Shown: one piece after another, positions 34,661 to 43,235 of the stretch
Layout: every line of letters starts with the position of its first letter
How positions within the stretch are numbered: position 1 is the first letter of the stretch
Origin: Sulfitobacter brevis
Lineage (GTDB): Bacteria > Pseudomonadota > Alphaproteobacteria > Rhodobacterales > Rhodobacteraceae
DNA length: 64,000 nucleotides
Assembly (NCBI RefSeq): GCF_900112755.1
Contig: NZ_FOMW01000001.1
Location: forward strand, 372,001 to 436,000
Direction: 5' to 3'
Made by a program: the position numbers and the translations under genes
Notes under the pieces: generated by a model
Told to the model about the DNA's origin: nothing
Seen by the model: only the letters and a program-made list of their open reading frames with translations
Databases searched by the model: none

Positions 34661-34957
34661 ATGAAACGCCTAATATCAATAGCGCTATTTTTGCTCGCAG
34701 GATGCGACGCGCCCCAACCGCAGCCGCTCAGGCCGAGCCCCGCGATGCAGCAGATCCTTGCCGCGTGCCAAAATGGCGACCTGAAAGCCTGCGAGTTCGC
34801 AGAAAGCACGCGCCAAGCCGAATTGCAGCGCCGCGCGTCGATCCCGCCGCCTGTGTTCCGCCCGTCGTACAATAACCCCGCAGATTTTCAGACGAAGCCC
34901 GCACAGCAAACGATATGCCGCAACAGTTTCGGGCAGATTGTTTGCACGACCTACTGA
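34661..34957 (+). CDS. Small lipoprotein of the integrative element
   Basis: The 98-residue product starts with a lipoprotein signal (MKRLISIALFLLAGC, lipobox L12-A13-G14-C15) and a Pro/Gln-rich stretch (DAPQPQPLRPSP). Two more Cys pairs (AACQNGDLKAC and ICRNSFGQIVC) may form disulfides. ATG 34661 has GGAGGG upstream, unlike the longer frame from 34610. It is the last supported gene of the element. A role in cell-surface modification, for instance phage exclusion, is possible, but nothing in the sequence proves it. Confidence 0.65.
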   Translation: MKRLISIALFLLAGCDAPQPQPLRPSPAMQQILAACQNGDLKACEFAESTRQAELQRRASIPPPVFRPSYNNPADFQTKPAQQTICRNSFGQIVCTTY

Positions 34958-35610
34958 CGGAAAATGGCGGCGTCAGAGCGGCGCATCGGGGTATGGCCGC
35001 ACACACCCCGATAAATTCCGGAGCGGTAAGGCCACGGTATGGCAACTCTAGCGGTATAGGCGACCACACCTCTAGCCGCGCGGGGCCACCCCAAGGCTTC
35101 CCAGAGGTCAGAGAGCGATGCGCCCCCGAATTTATGGCCACCGTAAAAGTATACGGCGCTGCGCAGGAGCGGGGCAAAGTCCGCGTTAATGGTGAACGCA
35201 GCTTTGAAACAAGAGTGCTGTATTTGCGCCCGCCGCTCGTGGGCCAAGCTGTTGGGTTTTCCGCACCTTCCAACGAGGGTAGCGCAGTGACCAAGAATGA
35301 TTGATAACGGAGGGACGTAACCGCTGGTTACAGCTAGTAGGTTCCCGCAAAGGCCCAAGGGCAACATCTTGGTAAACTGATTTTTACCATCTTCTCATAT
35401 CTTGTCCGTATGGAAGAAAAGAGCTTCGCCAATTCAGTCAGGATCGAGCACCGTTCGAAGGGCCGGGCACAATCTGCGCGTTACCATGATCTGCGTCTTT
35501 GCCATGTTCCGGGATACGTCGAGAATAATTTTCGAAAGCGGTAGGATTATTGGTAGTAAATCAAGAAAACTCTAATATTTCCTTGCTAATCAACGACATA
35601 CGAGGGGGAA
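34958..35610. other. Gene-poor right end of the integrative element
   Basis: About 650 bases lie between the lipoprotein gene and the tRNA. An inverted repeat with 8-bp arms (ATCGGGGT at 34985, ACCCCGAT at 35005) may terminate the element's transcript, and a small hairpin (GGTAAA/TTTACC) lies near 35371-35388. An open frame 34915-35304 has no ribosome site or recognisable family. This is where an origin or packaging site would be sought. Confidence 0.4.
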
Positions 35611-35625
35611 GTGGCGGACCGAGGA
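35611..35625. repeat. Proximal attachment site repeat within tRNA-Arg 3' end
   Basis: GTGGCGGACCGAGGA, identical to 29472-29486, covers the CCA end and acceptor stem of tRNA-Arg. Integration at this position leaves the tRNA intact. Confidence 0.7.
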
Positions 35626-35688
35626 GGATTCGAACCCCCGACCCCCTGATTCGTAGTCAGGTACTCTATCCAGCTGAGCTATCGGTCC
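35612..35688 (-). tRNA. tRNA-Arg (anticodon ACG)
   Basis: Read on the minus strand, 77 bases fold as a full cloverleaf: acceptor stem GGACCGA/TCGGTCC, D-arm with AGCTCAGCTGGATAGAG, anticodon stem CCTGA/TCAGG with loop CTACGAA (anticodon ACG), a 5-base variable region and T-arm with GTTCGAATC. The discriminator is G and CCA is encoded. Its 3' end is the integration site of the element at 29472-35625. Confidence 0.97.
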
Positions 35689-35787
35689 GTTGTTGGGCGG
35701 TTTAGTTTGGGTGGCGGGGCAATGCAAGCCCTCGTTTGGCAAAATCCGCGTGCAATGGCAGAAAGTTTTAAAGCAATCCCGCAGTGG

Positions 35788-37173
35788 TCAAATTGTGCCA
35801 TCGCCTTTGGGCAATGTCAGATCGAACTGCGTCCCCGTCGCCCCTGTATGAACCAGCTCGAGCGTACCGCCATGGCCGCGCACCAGCTCATCGGCGATAG
35901 CCAACCCGAGCCCCGATCCGCCCTTGCGCGCGCCGCCCTGAAACGGCGTGAACAGGTGCTCTATCGCTTTAGGAGGCAGTCCAGGGCCGGTGTCGGTGAC
36001 GCAGATGCGCCATGCGGTGGATGTCTCATCGGCGCGGATGCTGATTTCGCCGGGTTTGCCCGAGACCGCGATGGCTTGCCGCGCGTTGCGGACCAGATTG
36101 GCCAGCACGCGGTGCAAATGCTCGGGGTCGGCGCGCACTTTCAGGGATGCAGCCACATCAGCGGCAAAGCTGATGTCCTGATCGGGCACTGCCAGCCGCT
36201 CGCTGTCGACCACTTCTTCGACCAAAGCCGCCAGATCGACCAGTGTCAGGGTTGGCCCCGGCTCCTCGGCGCGGCCAAAGGCCAGCGTTGATTCGCACAA
36301 GTGTACAGCGCGGGTGATGGACGCGACCAGCTTAGGGGCCATCCGTTTCACTGCCGGATCTTCAGAAGTTTCGATCCGGTCGGTGAACAGCTGTGCCGTT
36401 GTGAGGATGTTGCGCAGGTCGTGGCTGATCTTGCTCACAGCCGAACCAAGCTGCGCGAGCCGCTCTTTTTGCTTAAGCGCTTGGGTCAGATCGGTTTGAA
36501 GCGAGCGCAGCGCCTCTTCGGCCTCACGCAATTCAGTAATCCGCGCGTCCGGCACAATGATGCGACGCGCGTCCTCAGGAGCGGCGGCATAGCGCAACAT
36601 ATGCCCCACCACGCCTTTGATCGGCTTCAGCAGCAGGGCCCGCATCGACAAAAACAGCAAGAACGCGGTGATCACCGAAATCACCGCCGAAAGCACCAAA
36701 ATGCGGATCCCGTAGTCGAGCATCGCGGTGCGCAGCGGCGCGGTCTCCATCGTGACCTCGATCAGCAGCCCGGCGTCGCGCACCGGTGCGCCGATCACCC
36801 GCACGATGTCATTGCGACTGCTAAACAGCCGCAGCATCGCATCGCGGATCAACACGGCGGCGGTTGGGTCACGCAAATCGTAAGTTGCGGTGATTGCCTG
36901 CGGCATGGGAGAGGACAGCATCAACTGGCGCACCTCGTCGCGGCGCAGCACAACGTTGAACACGCCCGCATTTCGCAGCAGTTCCTCTTCCAGCTCTGGG
37001 TCCAGCATGTCGTCGGCCAACAGCGCAAGCGAGGCGATCTGCGCCCGTTCCAGCCGCGTCAGCATATAATCCTCGCGAAACCGCGCGATGGACGGCACAA
37101 AGATCAACACTTCGGCCAGCATCACAAAGATGGTGGTCAGGACCAATAATCTGCCGGAGAGCGAGTTGAGCAT
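35788..37173 (-). CDS. Membrane sensor histidine kinase
   Basis: The 461-residue protein has two membrane spans (residues about 8-28 and 156-177) enclosing a periplasmic sensor of about 125 residues, a HAMP-like linker, the phospho-acceptor His251 (KISHDLRN), an N-box (LVRNARQAI), and G boxes (DTGPGLP and GSGLGLAI). The start at 37173 (MLNSLSGRL) begins just before the first span; the upstream in-frame extension is not convincing. No response regulator gene is adjacent. It lies 55 bases after the oxidoreductase gene on the same strand, so it may be co-transcribed with it. Confidence 0.88.
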   Translation of the reverse strand: MLNSLSGRLLVLTTIFVMLAEVLIFVPSIARFREDYMLTRLERAQIASLALLADDMLDPELEEELLRNAGVFNVVLRRDEVRQLMLSSPMPQAITATYDLRDPTAAVLIRDAMLRLFSSRNDIVRVIGAPVRDAGLLIEVTMETAPLRTAMLDYGIRILVLSAVISVITAFLLFLSMRALLLKPIKGVVGHMLRYAAAPEDARRIIVPDARITELREAEEALRSLQTDLTQALKQKERLAQLGSAVSKISHDLRNILTTAQLFTDRIETSEDPAVKRMAPKLVASITRAVHLCESTLAFGRAEEPGPTLTLVDLAALVEEVVDSERLAVPDQDISFAADVAASLKVRADPEHLHRVLANLVRNARQAIAVSGKPGEISIRADETSTAWRICVTDTGPGLPPKAIEHLFTPFQGGARKGGSGLGLAIADELVRGHGGTLELVHTGATGTQFDLTLPKGDGTI

Positions 37174-37228
37174 GCCTGTGCCTAGCGAACCCTTGCGCAA
37201 TGCGCGGGCAACGGTGTGGCCCGCTGTT

Positions 37229-38647
37229 TCATGGCACGAACCGCTGCACAAGCCCGACCACGCGTTTGACCAAGGGGCTGTCGAACAAGCGCGGGCTGAA
37301 ATAGGCGCCAGCCGCCCGTTTGTTGATTTCACCAATTGTCGGATAGGGAGCTACCATCGCAGCAATCTGGCTCATCTTCATATTGTTTGCCAGCGCCAAA
37401 GCCCACAGATTGATCAACTCGCCTGCTTGATACCCGACGATTGACACCCCGACAGGCCGCCCTTTGATGACCATTACCTTGATCAGCCCTGTGGTCTTGC
37501 GTTCGGCGATAGCGCGGTCGTTATGGTTACAGTGGAACCGCACAACCTCAAGCTTATCGCCATGAGCCGCGCGGGCCTGTGCTTCGGTTTGCCCCACTTG
37601 AGACAGCTCGGGGCTTGTATACGTGGCCCACGGGATGTGGCTGGTTTTGGCTTTTGACGGCAGGCCAAACAACATTGACCGGATGATCACCCCGGCATGG
37701 TAACCTGCCACATGGGTGAATTGCAGCCCACCCGCCACATCGCCAATGGCATAGACACGGCGGTTGGTGGTGCGCAGGCTGTCATCAACCTTGACGCCTT
37801 GCCTTGTTGGCTCGACCCCCGCCTTTTCGAGGTCGAGCTTATCGGTGTTGGCCTTGCGCCCGACCGCGACCAGCAGGTGACTGCCTTTGAAGATGCGGCC
37901 ATCTTCGGCCACCACTTCGATGGCGCCCTTTTGGCCGCGAATTTCTCGGGCTTTGGCGCCTTCTTCGATCACCACGCCCTCGTCGCGCAGCGTCTGGAGC
38001 ACAATCTCGGCCAACTCCGGATCATCCTTGCCCAGCGCCTTATCACCTTCGATCACCGTCACTTTACAGCCCAGCCGAAGATGCGCCTGCGCCATTTCCA
38101 TGCCAATTGGCCCGCCACCGATGATCAACAAATGATCCGGCTTTTCGCGCAGATCAAACAGGGTTTCATTGGTGAGATAAGGCACCCCGTCCAGCCCTTT
38201 GATCGGCGGCACGAAGGGGGATGATCCGGTGGCGATCACGATACGCCGCGCGGTGATCACCGTATCACCGGCCTGCACTTCACTGTCAGAGATAAAGCGC
38301 CCGAATTCGCGGATCACATTAACGCCGAATCCTTCAAACCGCTCTTGGCTGTCAACTGGCGCGATCTGGGCGATCACCCCCGCCACATGGGCCATCGCAG
38401 CAGCGTAATCCGCCTCACCCCCCGCGTTGGCGACCCCGAATTGCGCGGCATGCTGCTGATCATACGCCGCCTTCCCACTAGCAATCAGCGCCTTGGAAGG
38501 AACGCAGCCGTAGTTCAGGCAGTCCCCGCCCATTTTGTGGCCCTCAAGCAAGACCACATCGGCGCCCATTTGCGACGCCCCGGCAGCAAGGCTCAAACCG
38601 GCCGACCCCGCGCCGATGATCAAGATGTCTGTTTTCAAGCGGTTCAT
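37229..38647 (-). CDS. FAD-dependent disulfide oxidoreductase (mercuric reductase/Lpd-like)
   Basis: The 472-residue flavoprotein has an FAD-binding GAGSAGLS motif, the redox disulfide GGDCLNYGCVPSKAL (residues about 40-54), an NAD(P)-binding GGGPIGMEMA and a C-terminal dimerisation domain. The usual catalytic His of the HxHPTxxE motif is replaced: the equivalent stretch reads APYPTIGE (residues about 433-440). There is no CC pair at the C-terminus as in true mercuric reductase. Its stop region and the TVP38 gene overlap by 4 bases, a common pairing. The physiological substrate is unknown. Confidence 0.85.
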   Translation of the reverse strand: MNRLKTDILIIGAGSAGLSLAAGASQMGADVVLLEGHKMGGDCLNYGCVPSKALIASGKAAYDQQHAAQFGVANAGGEADYAAAMAHVAGVIAQIAPVDSQERFEGFGVNVIREFGRFISDSEVQAGDTVITARRIVIATGSSPFVPPIKGLDGVPYLTNETLFDLREKPDHLLIIGGGPIGMEMAQAHLRLGCKVTVIEGDKALGKDDPELAEIVLQTLRDEGVVIEEGAKAREIRGQKGAIEVVAEDGRIFKGSHLLVAVGRKANTDKLDLEKAGVEPTRQGVKVDDSLRTTNRRVYAIGDVAGGLQFTHVAGYHAGVIIRSMLFGLPSKAKTSHIPWATYTSPELSQVGQTEAQARAAHGDKLEVVRFHCNHNDRAIAERKTTGLIKVMVIKGRPVGVSIVGYQAGELINLWALALANNMKMSQIAAMVAPYPTIGEINKRAAGAYFSPRLFDSPLVKRVVGLVQRFVP

Positions 38648-39384
38648 TTCAACAAATCCTTTTTGCCGGTAAATTTCTTGAGCGCGACAGGTAAAAGCGA
38701 CAAGGCGCTCAGACCCAATATCGGCAATAGGATGTGCGGCTCGAACAAGATGCCCAGATCGGGCGTTCCGCCGGTCGCAAAGACCTCACCTAGCCCCGCA
38801 CCGACAGAGGTAAACACCAATCCCCCCGGAATGATGCCCAGAAAGGTCGTTATAACAAATCGATAAAGCGGCACCCCAAGAAATGCGGGGATCAGGTTGG
38901 CCATAAAAAACGGCACCGCGGGTGCGAGCCTGAGGAAGAACAGCATCGACCACTGATTCTCGTCGATACCCTGTTTGATCTTGGCGATCATACCGTCAGA
39001 GGTATCCATGCGTTCTCTGAGCTTGTCGCCCAGTCCCCATCGCGCCGCCTGAAAGATCACAGTCGCGCCCAACGTCGCGGCAAGAACGTTAAACAGCACC
39101 CCCGGAAACAGGCCGAACAAAAACCCGCCTGTCAGGGTCGAAATCGTCGCCCCCGGCAGCGAGAAGGCCACGATGATCATATAAGCAGCCATAAAACCAA
39201 AAGCTGTCAGAACATAGTTGCTATCGCGAAACGCCAACAAGGCCTCGCGATTCTCGCGCAGCGCATCAAAGCTCAGGTAATCGCGCAGGGTAAATGCGCC
39301 GATAGCCGCAATAATGCCGATCCCGATTAAAGGTAGGTAGCGCAGATATGCCGGTCGGGAGGATGGGTTTTCGCGCATTATCAT
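38644..39384 (-). CDS. TVP38/TMEM64 (DedA superfamily) membrane protein
   Basis: This is a 246-residue inner-membrane protein with five or six hydrophobic spans. The SNARE-associated (VTT) domain signature is visible as LPGATISTLTGGFLFGLFPG (residues about 75-94) and FLRLAPAVPFF near residue 151. DedA-type proteins are linked to lipid scrambling and membrane homeostasis. The start could be ATG 39384 or 39378. It overlaps the FAD oxidoreductase gene by ATGA. Confidence 0.88.
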   Translation of the reverse strand: MIMRENPSSRPAYLRYLPLIGIGIIAAIGAFTLRDYLSFDALRENREALLAFRDSNYVLTAFGFMAAYMIIVAFSLPGATISTLTGGFLFGLFPGVLFNVLAATLGATVIFQAARWGLGDKLRERMDTSDGMIAKIKQGIDENQWSMLFFLRLAPAVPFFMANLIPAFLGVPLYRFVITTFLGIIPGGLVFTSVGAGLGEVFATGGTPDLGILFEPHILLPILGLSALSLLPVALKKFTGKKDLLK

Positions 39385-39707
39385 TGCTCTCTACTTCATA
39401 TGCCAACGCCAGCTTTAGCGCGGTATCTCAAAGGTAAGTCCTGTCAGATACATGACCTTTGCATCCGCGCGGCAACAGCCCTATCACGGGTGCTTGATGC
39501 ACAGTGTAGCATTCGGCGCATTTCCGGTGCTGCATCGGCGGTTTTGAAACAATTGCACCTTTGCTAAGACGATTTTGTTGCAAGCCATGCATTTTTCCGC
39601 CCCCAAGGGTTTGACTTGCGCCTCGCACGTCAGTAGAGAGCGGGCTTGAATTAACGCTGACTGGACCGATTCCAATCAGCAGGCTGATATTTTGTGGAGA
39701 CGGAGCG
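39385..39707. other. Divergent gap between the TVP38 gene and rpmH
   Basis: About 320 bases with no supported gene. It holds the rpmH promoter at 39611-39639 and presumably the promoter of the minus-strand TVP38 operon. I see no DnaA-box cluster, so there is no support for a replication origin here. Confidence 0.5.
39611..39639 (+). promoter_or_regulatory. Candidate rpmH promoter
   Basis: TTGACT (39611-39616) and TAGAGA (39634-39639) are 17 bases apart, 69 bases before the rpmH start codon. It is the best sigma-70 match in the gap and probably drives rpmH-rnpA-yidD and perhaps ttcA. Confidence 0.55.
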
Positions 39708-39842
39708 ATGAAACGCACCTTTCAACCATCCAACCTTGTGCGCAAGCGGCGCCACGGATTTCGCGCTCGTATGGCTACTAAAGCCGGTCGCAAGATCATC
39801 AACGCCCGCCGTGCGCAGGGCCGGAAAGAGCTGAGCGCGTAA
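39708..39842 (+). CDS. rpmH: 50S ribosomal protein L34
   Basis: This 44-residue basic protein ([20 protein letters not shown] at its start, ending GRKELSA) is a textbook L34. A GGAG site precedes the ATG. It is followed 16 bases later by rnpA, the conserved bacterial order. Confidence 0.97.
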   Translation: MKRTFQPSNLVRKRRHGFRARMATKAGRKIINARRAQGRKELSA

Positions 39843-39858
39843 TACGCGCCTTCAGCCA

Positions 39859-40284
39859 ATGACTAACATGACACCGCCGGAAGCACCCGAGGATGGCATC
39901 AACGCCATTTCAAGGGACACGCTTCCGGCGGTTTCTTCACGTTTGGCGACGCTGACCAAGCGGGCTGATTTTACACGCGCTTCGCGGGCGGCCCATACAG
40001 CCACGCCCGGCTTTGTGCTGCAAATGCGCCAACGCGCCGCGGGCGAAGCAGACGGCATTCGCATCGGTTACACCTGCTCCAAAAAAGTCGGCAATGCTGT
40101 CGCGCGCAACCGCGCCAAGCGCCGCCTGCGCGAGATTGCACGCCAGAATTTGCCAGAGCATGGCATTGTGGGCATGGATTACGTGCTCATCGGGCGGCGC
40201 GGCGCCACCGCCACCCTGCCCTTCACCCAGCTTCAATCTGACCTGATCAAGGCCTTGGCAACGCTTCACAAGCGGCGCGCGTGA
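39859..40284 (+). CDS. rnpA: Ribonuclease P protein component
   Basis: The 141-residue protein assists the RNase P RNA in maturing tRNA 5' ends. The RNR signature is present ([14 protein letters not shown], residues about 75-88), as is the KKVGNA segment before it. It has an N-terminal extension of about 30 residues compared with short RnpA proteins. Its stop overlaps the yidD start. Confidence 0.95.
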   Translation: MTNMTPPEAPEDGINAISRDTLPAVSSRLATLTKRADFTRASRAAHTATPGFVLQMRQRAAGEADGIRIGYTCSKKVGNAVARNRAKRRLREIARQNLPEHGIVGMDYVLIGRRGATATLPFTQLQSDLIKALATLHKRRA

Positions 40285-40502
40285 CCCCGCTAGCGCTAAT
40301 CTTCAGCCTGCCGGTACGCCTCTACCGGATGCTGTTCAGCCCATGGGTTGGATTCAACTGCCGCTATCACCCAACCTGCAGCGCCTATGCGCTTGAGGCT
40401 CTCAAAAAGCACGGCGGCCTCAAAGGCGGTTATCTCGCATTGCGCAGAATCGGCCGTTGTCATCCGTGGGGCGGTGACGGCATCGACAACGTCCCCGATT
40501 GA
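40281..40502 (+). CDS. yidD: Membrane protein insertion efficiency factor
   Basis: This 73-residue YidD protein ([10 protein letters not shown], then [15 protein letters not shown]) helps YidC-dependent membrane insertion. It starts with GTG 40281 inside the last codons of rnpA. Here ttcA and an EAL gene separate it from yidC, which follows directly in many bacteria. Confidence 0.95.
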   Translation: MTPLALIFSLPVRLYRMLFSPWVGFNCRYHPTCSAYALEALKKHGGLKGGYLALRRIGRCHPWGGDGIDNVPD

Positions 40503-40567
40503 GCATGTCCAGCACAGCCCGCGCCTTACCGCTTGATTGCCCAAACCCCATCCACTAAGCCAAACCC

Positions 40568-41404
40568 ATGCTCGACGAACCCACAGATATTCACGCGCTA
40601 TTCAACGGTGCGCCGCAAACAACGGAGTTTAAAAAGCTCCGCAAACGTATCGTGCGCCATACCCGCGAGGCGATTGAGAAATACGGCATGGTCGAGCCCG
40701 GGACCAAGTGGCTGGTCTGTCTGTCTGGCGGCAAAGACAGCTATACCCTGCTGGCGGTCCTACATGAGCTGCAATGGCGGGGCTTGCTGCCGGTTGAGTT
40801 GCTCGCCTGCAATCTGGATCAGGGCCAGCCCGGCTTTCCTGCGACGGTGCTGCCTGATTTTCTGGAGAAAATGGGCGTCGCCCACCGGATTGAATACCGC
40901 GACACTTATTCAATCGTGATGGATAAAATTCCTGCCGGCCGGACATTCTGCGCGCTCTGCAGCCGGCTGCGGCGTGGCCATCTGTACCGCATTGCGCGCG
41001 AAGAAGGCTGTTCAGCCGTCGTTTTAGGCCATCACCGCGACGATATTCTTGAGACATTCTTCATGAATTTGTTTCACGGTGGGCGTCTGGCGACAATGCC
41101 CCCGAAATTGCTCAATGAAGAGGGTGATTTGTTCGTGTACCGCCCCCTCGCCCATGTGGCCGAGGTTGATTGCGAGAAATTTTCCCGCTCGATGCAATAT
41201 CCGATCATCCCTTGCGATCTTTGTGGCTCGCAAGATGGGCTCCAGCGTCAACAGGTCAAAGCGATTCTGGATGGCTGGGAAAAGAACAGTCCTGGACGGC
41301 GGCAGATCATGTTTAGGGCGCTTATGAATACGCGTCCGTCGCACCTGCTGGACCCTGAATTATTCGATTTCGCAGGGCTAACTCGTACTTTAGGCGTATT
41401 TTAG
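40568..41404 (+). CDS. ttcA: tRNA 2-thiocytidine biosynthesis protein
   Basis: TtcA thiolates cytidine 32 in certain tRNAs. The 278-residue protein has the PP-loop ATPase motif [11 protein letters not shown] (residues about 53-63) and two CxxC motifs (CALC and CDLC) that bind a [4Fe-4S] cluster. It is somewhat shorter than the E. coli protein. It follows yidD by 65 bases on the same strand. Confidence 0.93.
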   Translation: MLDEPTDIHALFNGAPQTTEFKKLRKRIVRHTREAIEKYGMVEPGTKWLVCLSGGKDSYTLLAVLHELQWRGLLPVELLACNLDQGQPGFPATVLPDFLEKMGVAHRIEYRDTYSIVMDKIPAGRTFCALCSRLRRGHLYRIAREEGCSAVVLGHHRDDILETFFMNLFHGGRLATMPPKLLNEEGDLFVYRPLAHVAEVDCEKFSRSMQYPIIPCDLCGSQDGLQRQQVKAILDGWEKNSPGRRQIMFRALMNTRPSHLLDPELFDFAGLTRTLGVF

Positions 41405-41514
41405 CTAAACTCCTGCTAAACTTCCTATCCAAATTAACCTCTACCTCACCGTCTGGCCGCTAGCGTGTCTGCATACCCCGTGTCCATTGTGATGCGAGCA
41501 AATGGAGTGACGTA

Positions 41515-43056
41515 TTGGCCTATTCCCCCTCGCAAACACTAGGACGCGTCCAGCGGAGATTGGCCTTGATCCTGTCGGGCCCTCCCGCCTTAGCGTTCAT
41601 TCCGGCGATAACGCTGGCCGCATTCTGGTTCGGCGGGGAACTGGCGCTGCTCTCCGTCGCTGTTGCAGTGCCACTGGTATATCTGCTGAGCGGCGGCATT
41701 ACTGTGGGTGCGCAAGCGCCTCGGGCGGAAGTAAAAGGCATCTTTCAGCGCAGTGCTTTCGAAGAACTGGCCGATCAGGTCTATCTGCGCACCCGTGAGC
41801 AAGGCTTGCAGTCGGCAGCCTTTTTCATCGCAATCGAAGAGTTGGATCAGCTTGTCGACCGTCATGGCCAATCTACCGCGGATACCGTCGTGCGCCGCAC
41901 TGCCGAGCGGCTGGTTGAGGCCCTGCGCGGCGACGACACTGTCGGCCAAATTTCCGAATCGCGCTTTGCGATATGCCTTTCTCCGGTGCGCCAGCTCGAT
42001 CTCGAGCTCTGCATTCAGACCGCTGCCCGCCTTCAAGCCGCAATTAAAGAGCCTATCTCGGTCGGTGGGATATCGATTTATATCTCAGCCTCCATAGGAT
42101 TTTGCCAGCATGCACGCACGCCCGGCGGGTCAGGAGCAGAATGGCTCTTGGCCGCGAACGCTGCCATGCGCGAGGCGATCCGCCGCGGCCCTTCCGCCAT
42201 CCGAGCATTCTCCGACGAAATGCGTCGCGATGCCCGCAGCAGTGCAATCTTGCGCGAAGATCTCGCGGCGGCGCTGGACTCCGGGCAAATCCAGCCATGG
42301 TTCCAGCCGCAAATTTCCACTGACACAGGCCAGATCACCGGTTTTGAAGCATTAGCACGTTGGCAGCACCCCGTTCGCGGCATGATCGCGCCGGACGAAT
42401 TCCTGCCCGCTATCGAAGAAGCCGGTTTGCTGGAGCGCTTGGCCGAAGTGATGATGTATCACGGTTTTGCCGCTCTCAAGGCTTGGGACAGTGCGGGCGT
42501 TGAGGTGCCTCAAGTCGGCGTAAACTTCGCTGGTACCGAGTTGAGTAATCCCAATTTGCTGGAAAAGATCGAATGGGAGCTTGACCGTTTTGACCTGACG
42601 CCCGACCGGCTGGCCGTCGAGGTGCTTGAAACGGTCGTGACAGGTGCGCCGGATGATATGGTCACACGCAATATCAACGCTTTGGGGGCATTGGGGTGCC
42701 GGATCGATCTGGATGATTTTGGCACTGGCAATGCCTCGATTGCAGCAATTCGGCGCTTTTCGGTCTCCCGCATCAAGATCGACAAAAGCTTTGTGATGAA
42801 AGCTGACCGCGATCCAGAACAACAAAGGATGATCAGCGCAATCCTGACAATGGCCGAAAGGCTTGAGGTGGAAACCCTCGCGGAAGGGGTCGAGTCTGTT
42901 GGAGAGCATGTCTTGCTCGCGCAACTCGGCTGCCAGCACGTCCAGGGCTTTGGCATTGCCCGCCCGATGCCGTTTGAACAAACCCTCGACTGGATCGTCC
43001 GCCACAATGAAAAACTTCAGGCCGTACCGCGGATTATGGATGGAAAGCCTACCTAA
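41515..43056 (+). CDS. EAL-domain cyclic-di-GMP phosphodiesterase with degenerate GGDEF
   Basis: The 513-residue product has two N-terminal membrane spans (residues about 20-65), a GGDEF domain and an EAL domain. The GGDEF motif is replaced by GQISESRF (residues about 142-149), so diguanylate cyclase activity is unlikely; it may be a GTP sensor. The EAL side is intact: EALAR near 277, NFAG, EVLETV, DDFGTGN, KIDKSF and AEGVES, so it should hydrolyse c-di-GMP. A TTG start at 41515 is the best fit. It sits between ttcA and yidC. Confidence 0.88.
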   Translation: MAYSPSQTLGRVQRRLALILSGPPALAFIPAITLAAFWFGGELALLSVAVAVPLVYLLSGGITVGAQAPRAEVKGIFQRSAFEELADQVYLRTREQGLQSAAFFIAIEELDQLVDRHGQSTADTVVRRTAERLVEALRGDDTVGQISESRFAICLSPVRQLDLELCIQTAARLQAAIKEPISVGGISIYISASIGFCQHARTPGGSGAEWLLAANAAMREAIRRGPSAIRAFSDEMRRDARSSAILREDLAAALDSGQIQPWFQPQISTDTGQITGFEALARWQHPVRGMIAPDEFLPAIEEAGLLERLAEVMMYHGFAALKAWDSAGVEVPQVGVNFAGTELSNPNLLEKIEWELDRFDLTPDRLAVEVLETVVTGAPDDMVTRNINALGALGCRIDLDDFGTGNASIAAIRRFSVSRIKIDKSFVMKADRDPEQQRMISAILTMAERLEVETLAEGVESVGEHVLLAQLGCQHVQGFGIARPMPFEQTLDWIVRHNEKLQAVPRIMDGKPT

Positions 43057-43235
43057 AGAGATGCGCTTGGCACCGTGCTATCCGCGATCCAGAACGCAAC
43101 GCATTGGCTCCGAGAGCGCCATTAAGCCTATACGTCAAGGGGTCTGCTCGTAAAATGGCCCGATTCCCCTTGACCTTTGGTGCCGCACTCTGTTGAACCC
43201 ACGCTGATATAACGCGACATCAGGTGGCTGCTTCT

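Larger units (their letters stand above)
29472..35625. mobile_element. Integrative element at tRNA-Arg(ACG), candidate phage satellite
   Basis: The segment is bounded by a 15-bp direct repeat (GTGGCGGACCGAGGA at 29472 and 35611) that corresponds to the 3' end of tRNA-Arg. Inside are a tyrosine integrase, a regulator-like protein, an AlpA/excisionase-like protein, a winged-helix protein, a phage-type replication protein, a DUF5681 protein, four or five tiny ORFs linked by ATGA-type overlaps and a small lipoprotein. There are no capsid, tail, portal, large terminase or conjugation genes. At about 6.1 kb it fits a satellite or minimal mobilisable island better than a prophage; decay of a larger prophage is the main alternative. 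Confidence 0.75.

Noticed and set aside
34915-35304. 129-codon frame at the right end of the integrative element
   Set aside because: It overlaps the lipoprotein gene end, has no ribosome site and its sequence shows no recognisable motif. A minus-strand alternative (34951-35367) is no better.
39385-39707. Replication origin next to rpmH
   Set aside because: rpmH-rnpA lie near oriC in many bacteria, but I see no cluster of DnaA boxes, no AT-rich unwinding stretch and no dnaA, dnaN or parAB gene nearby.
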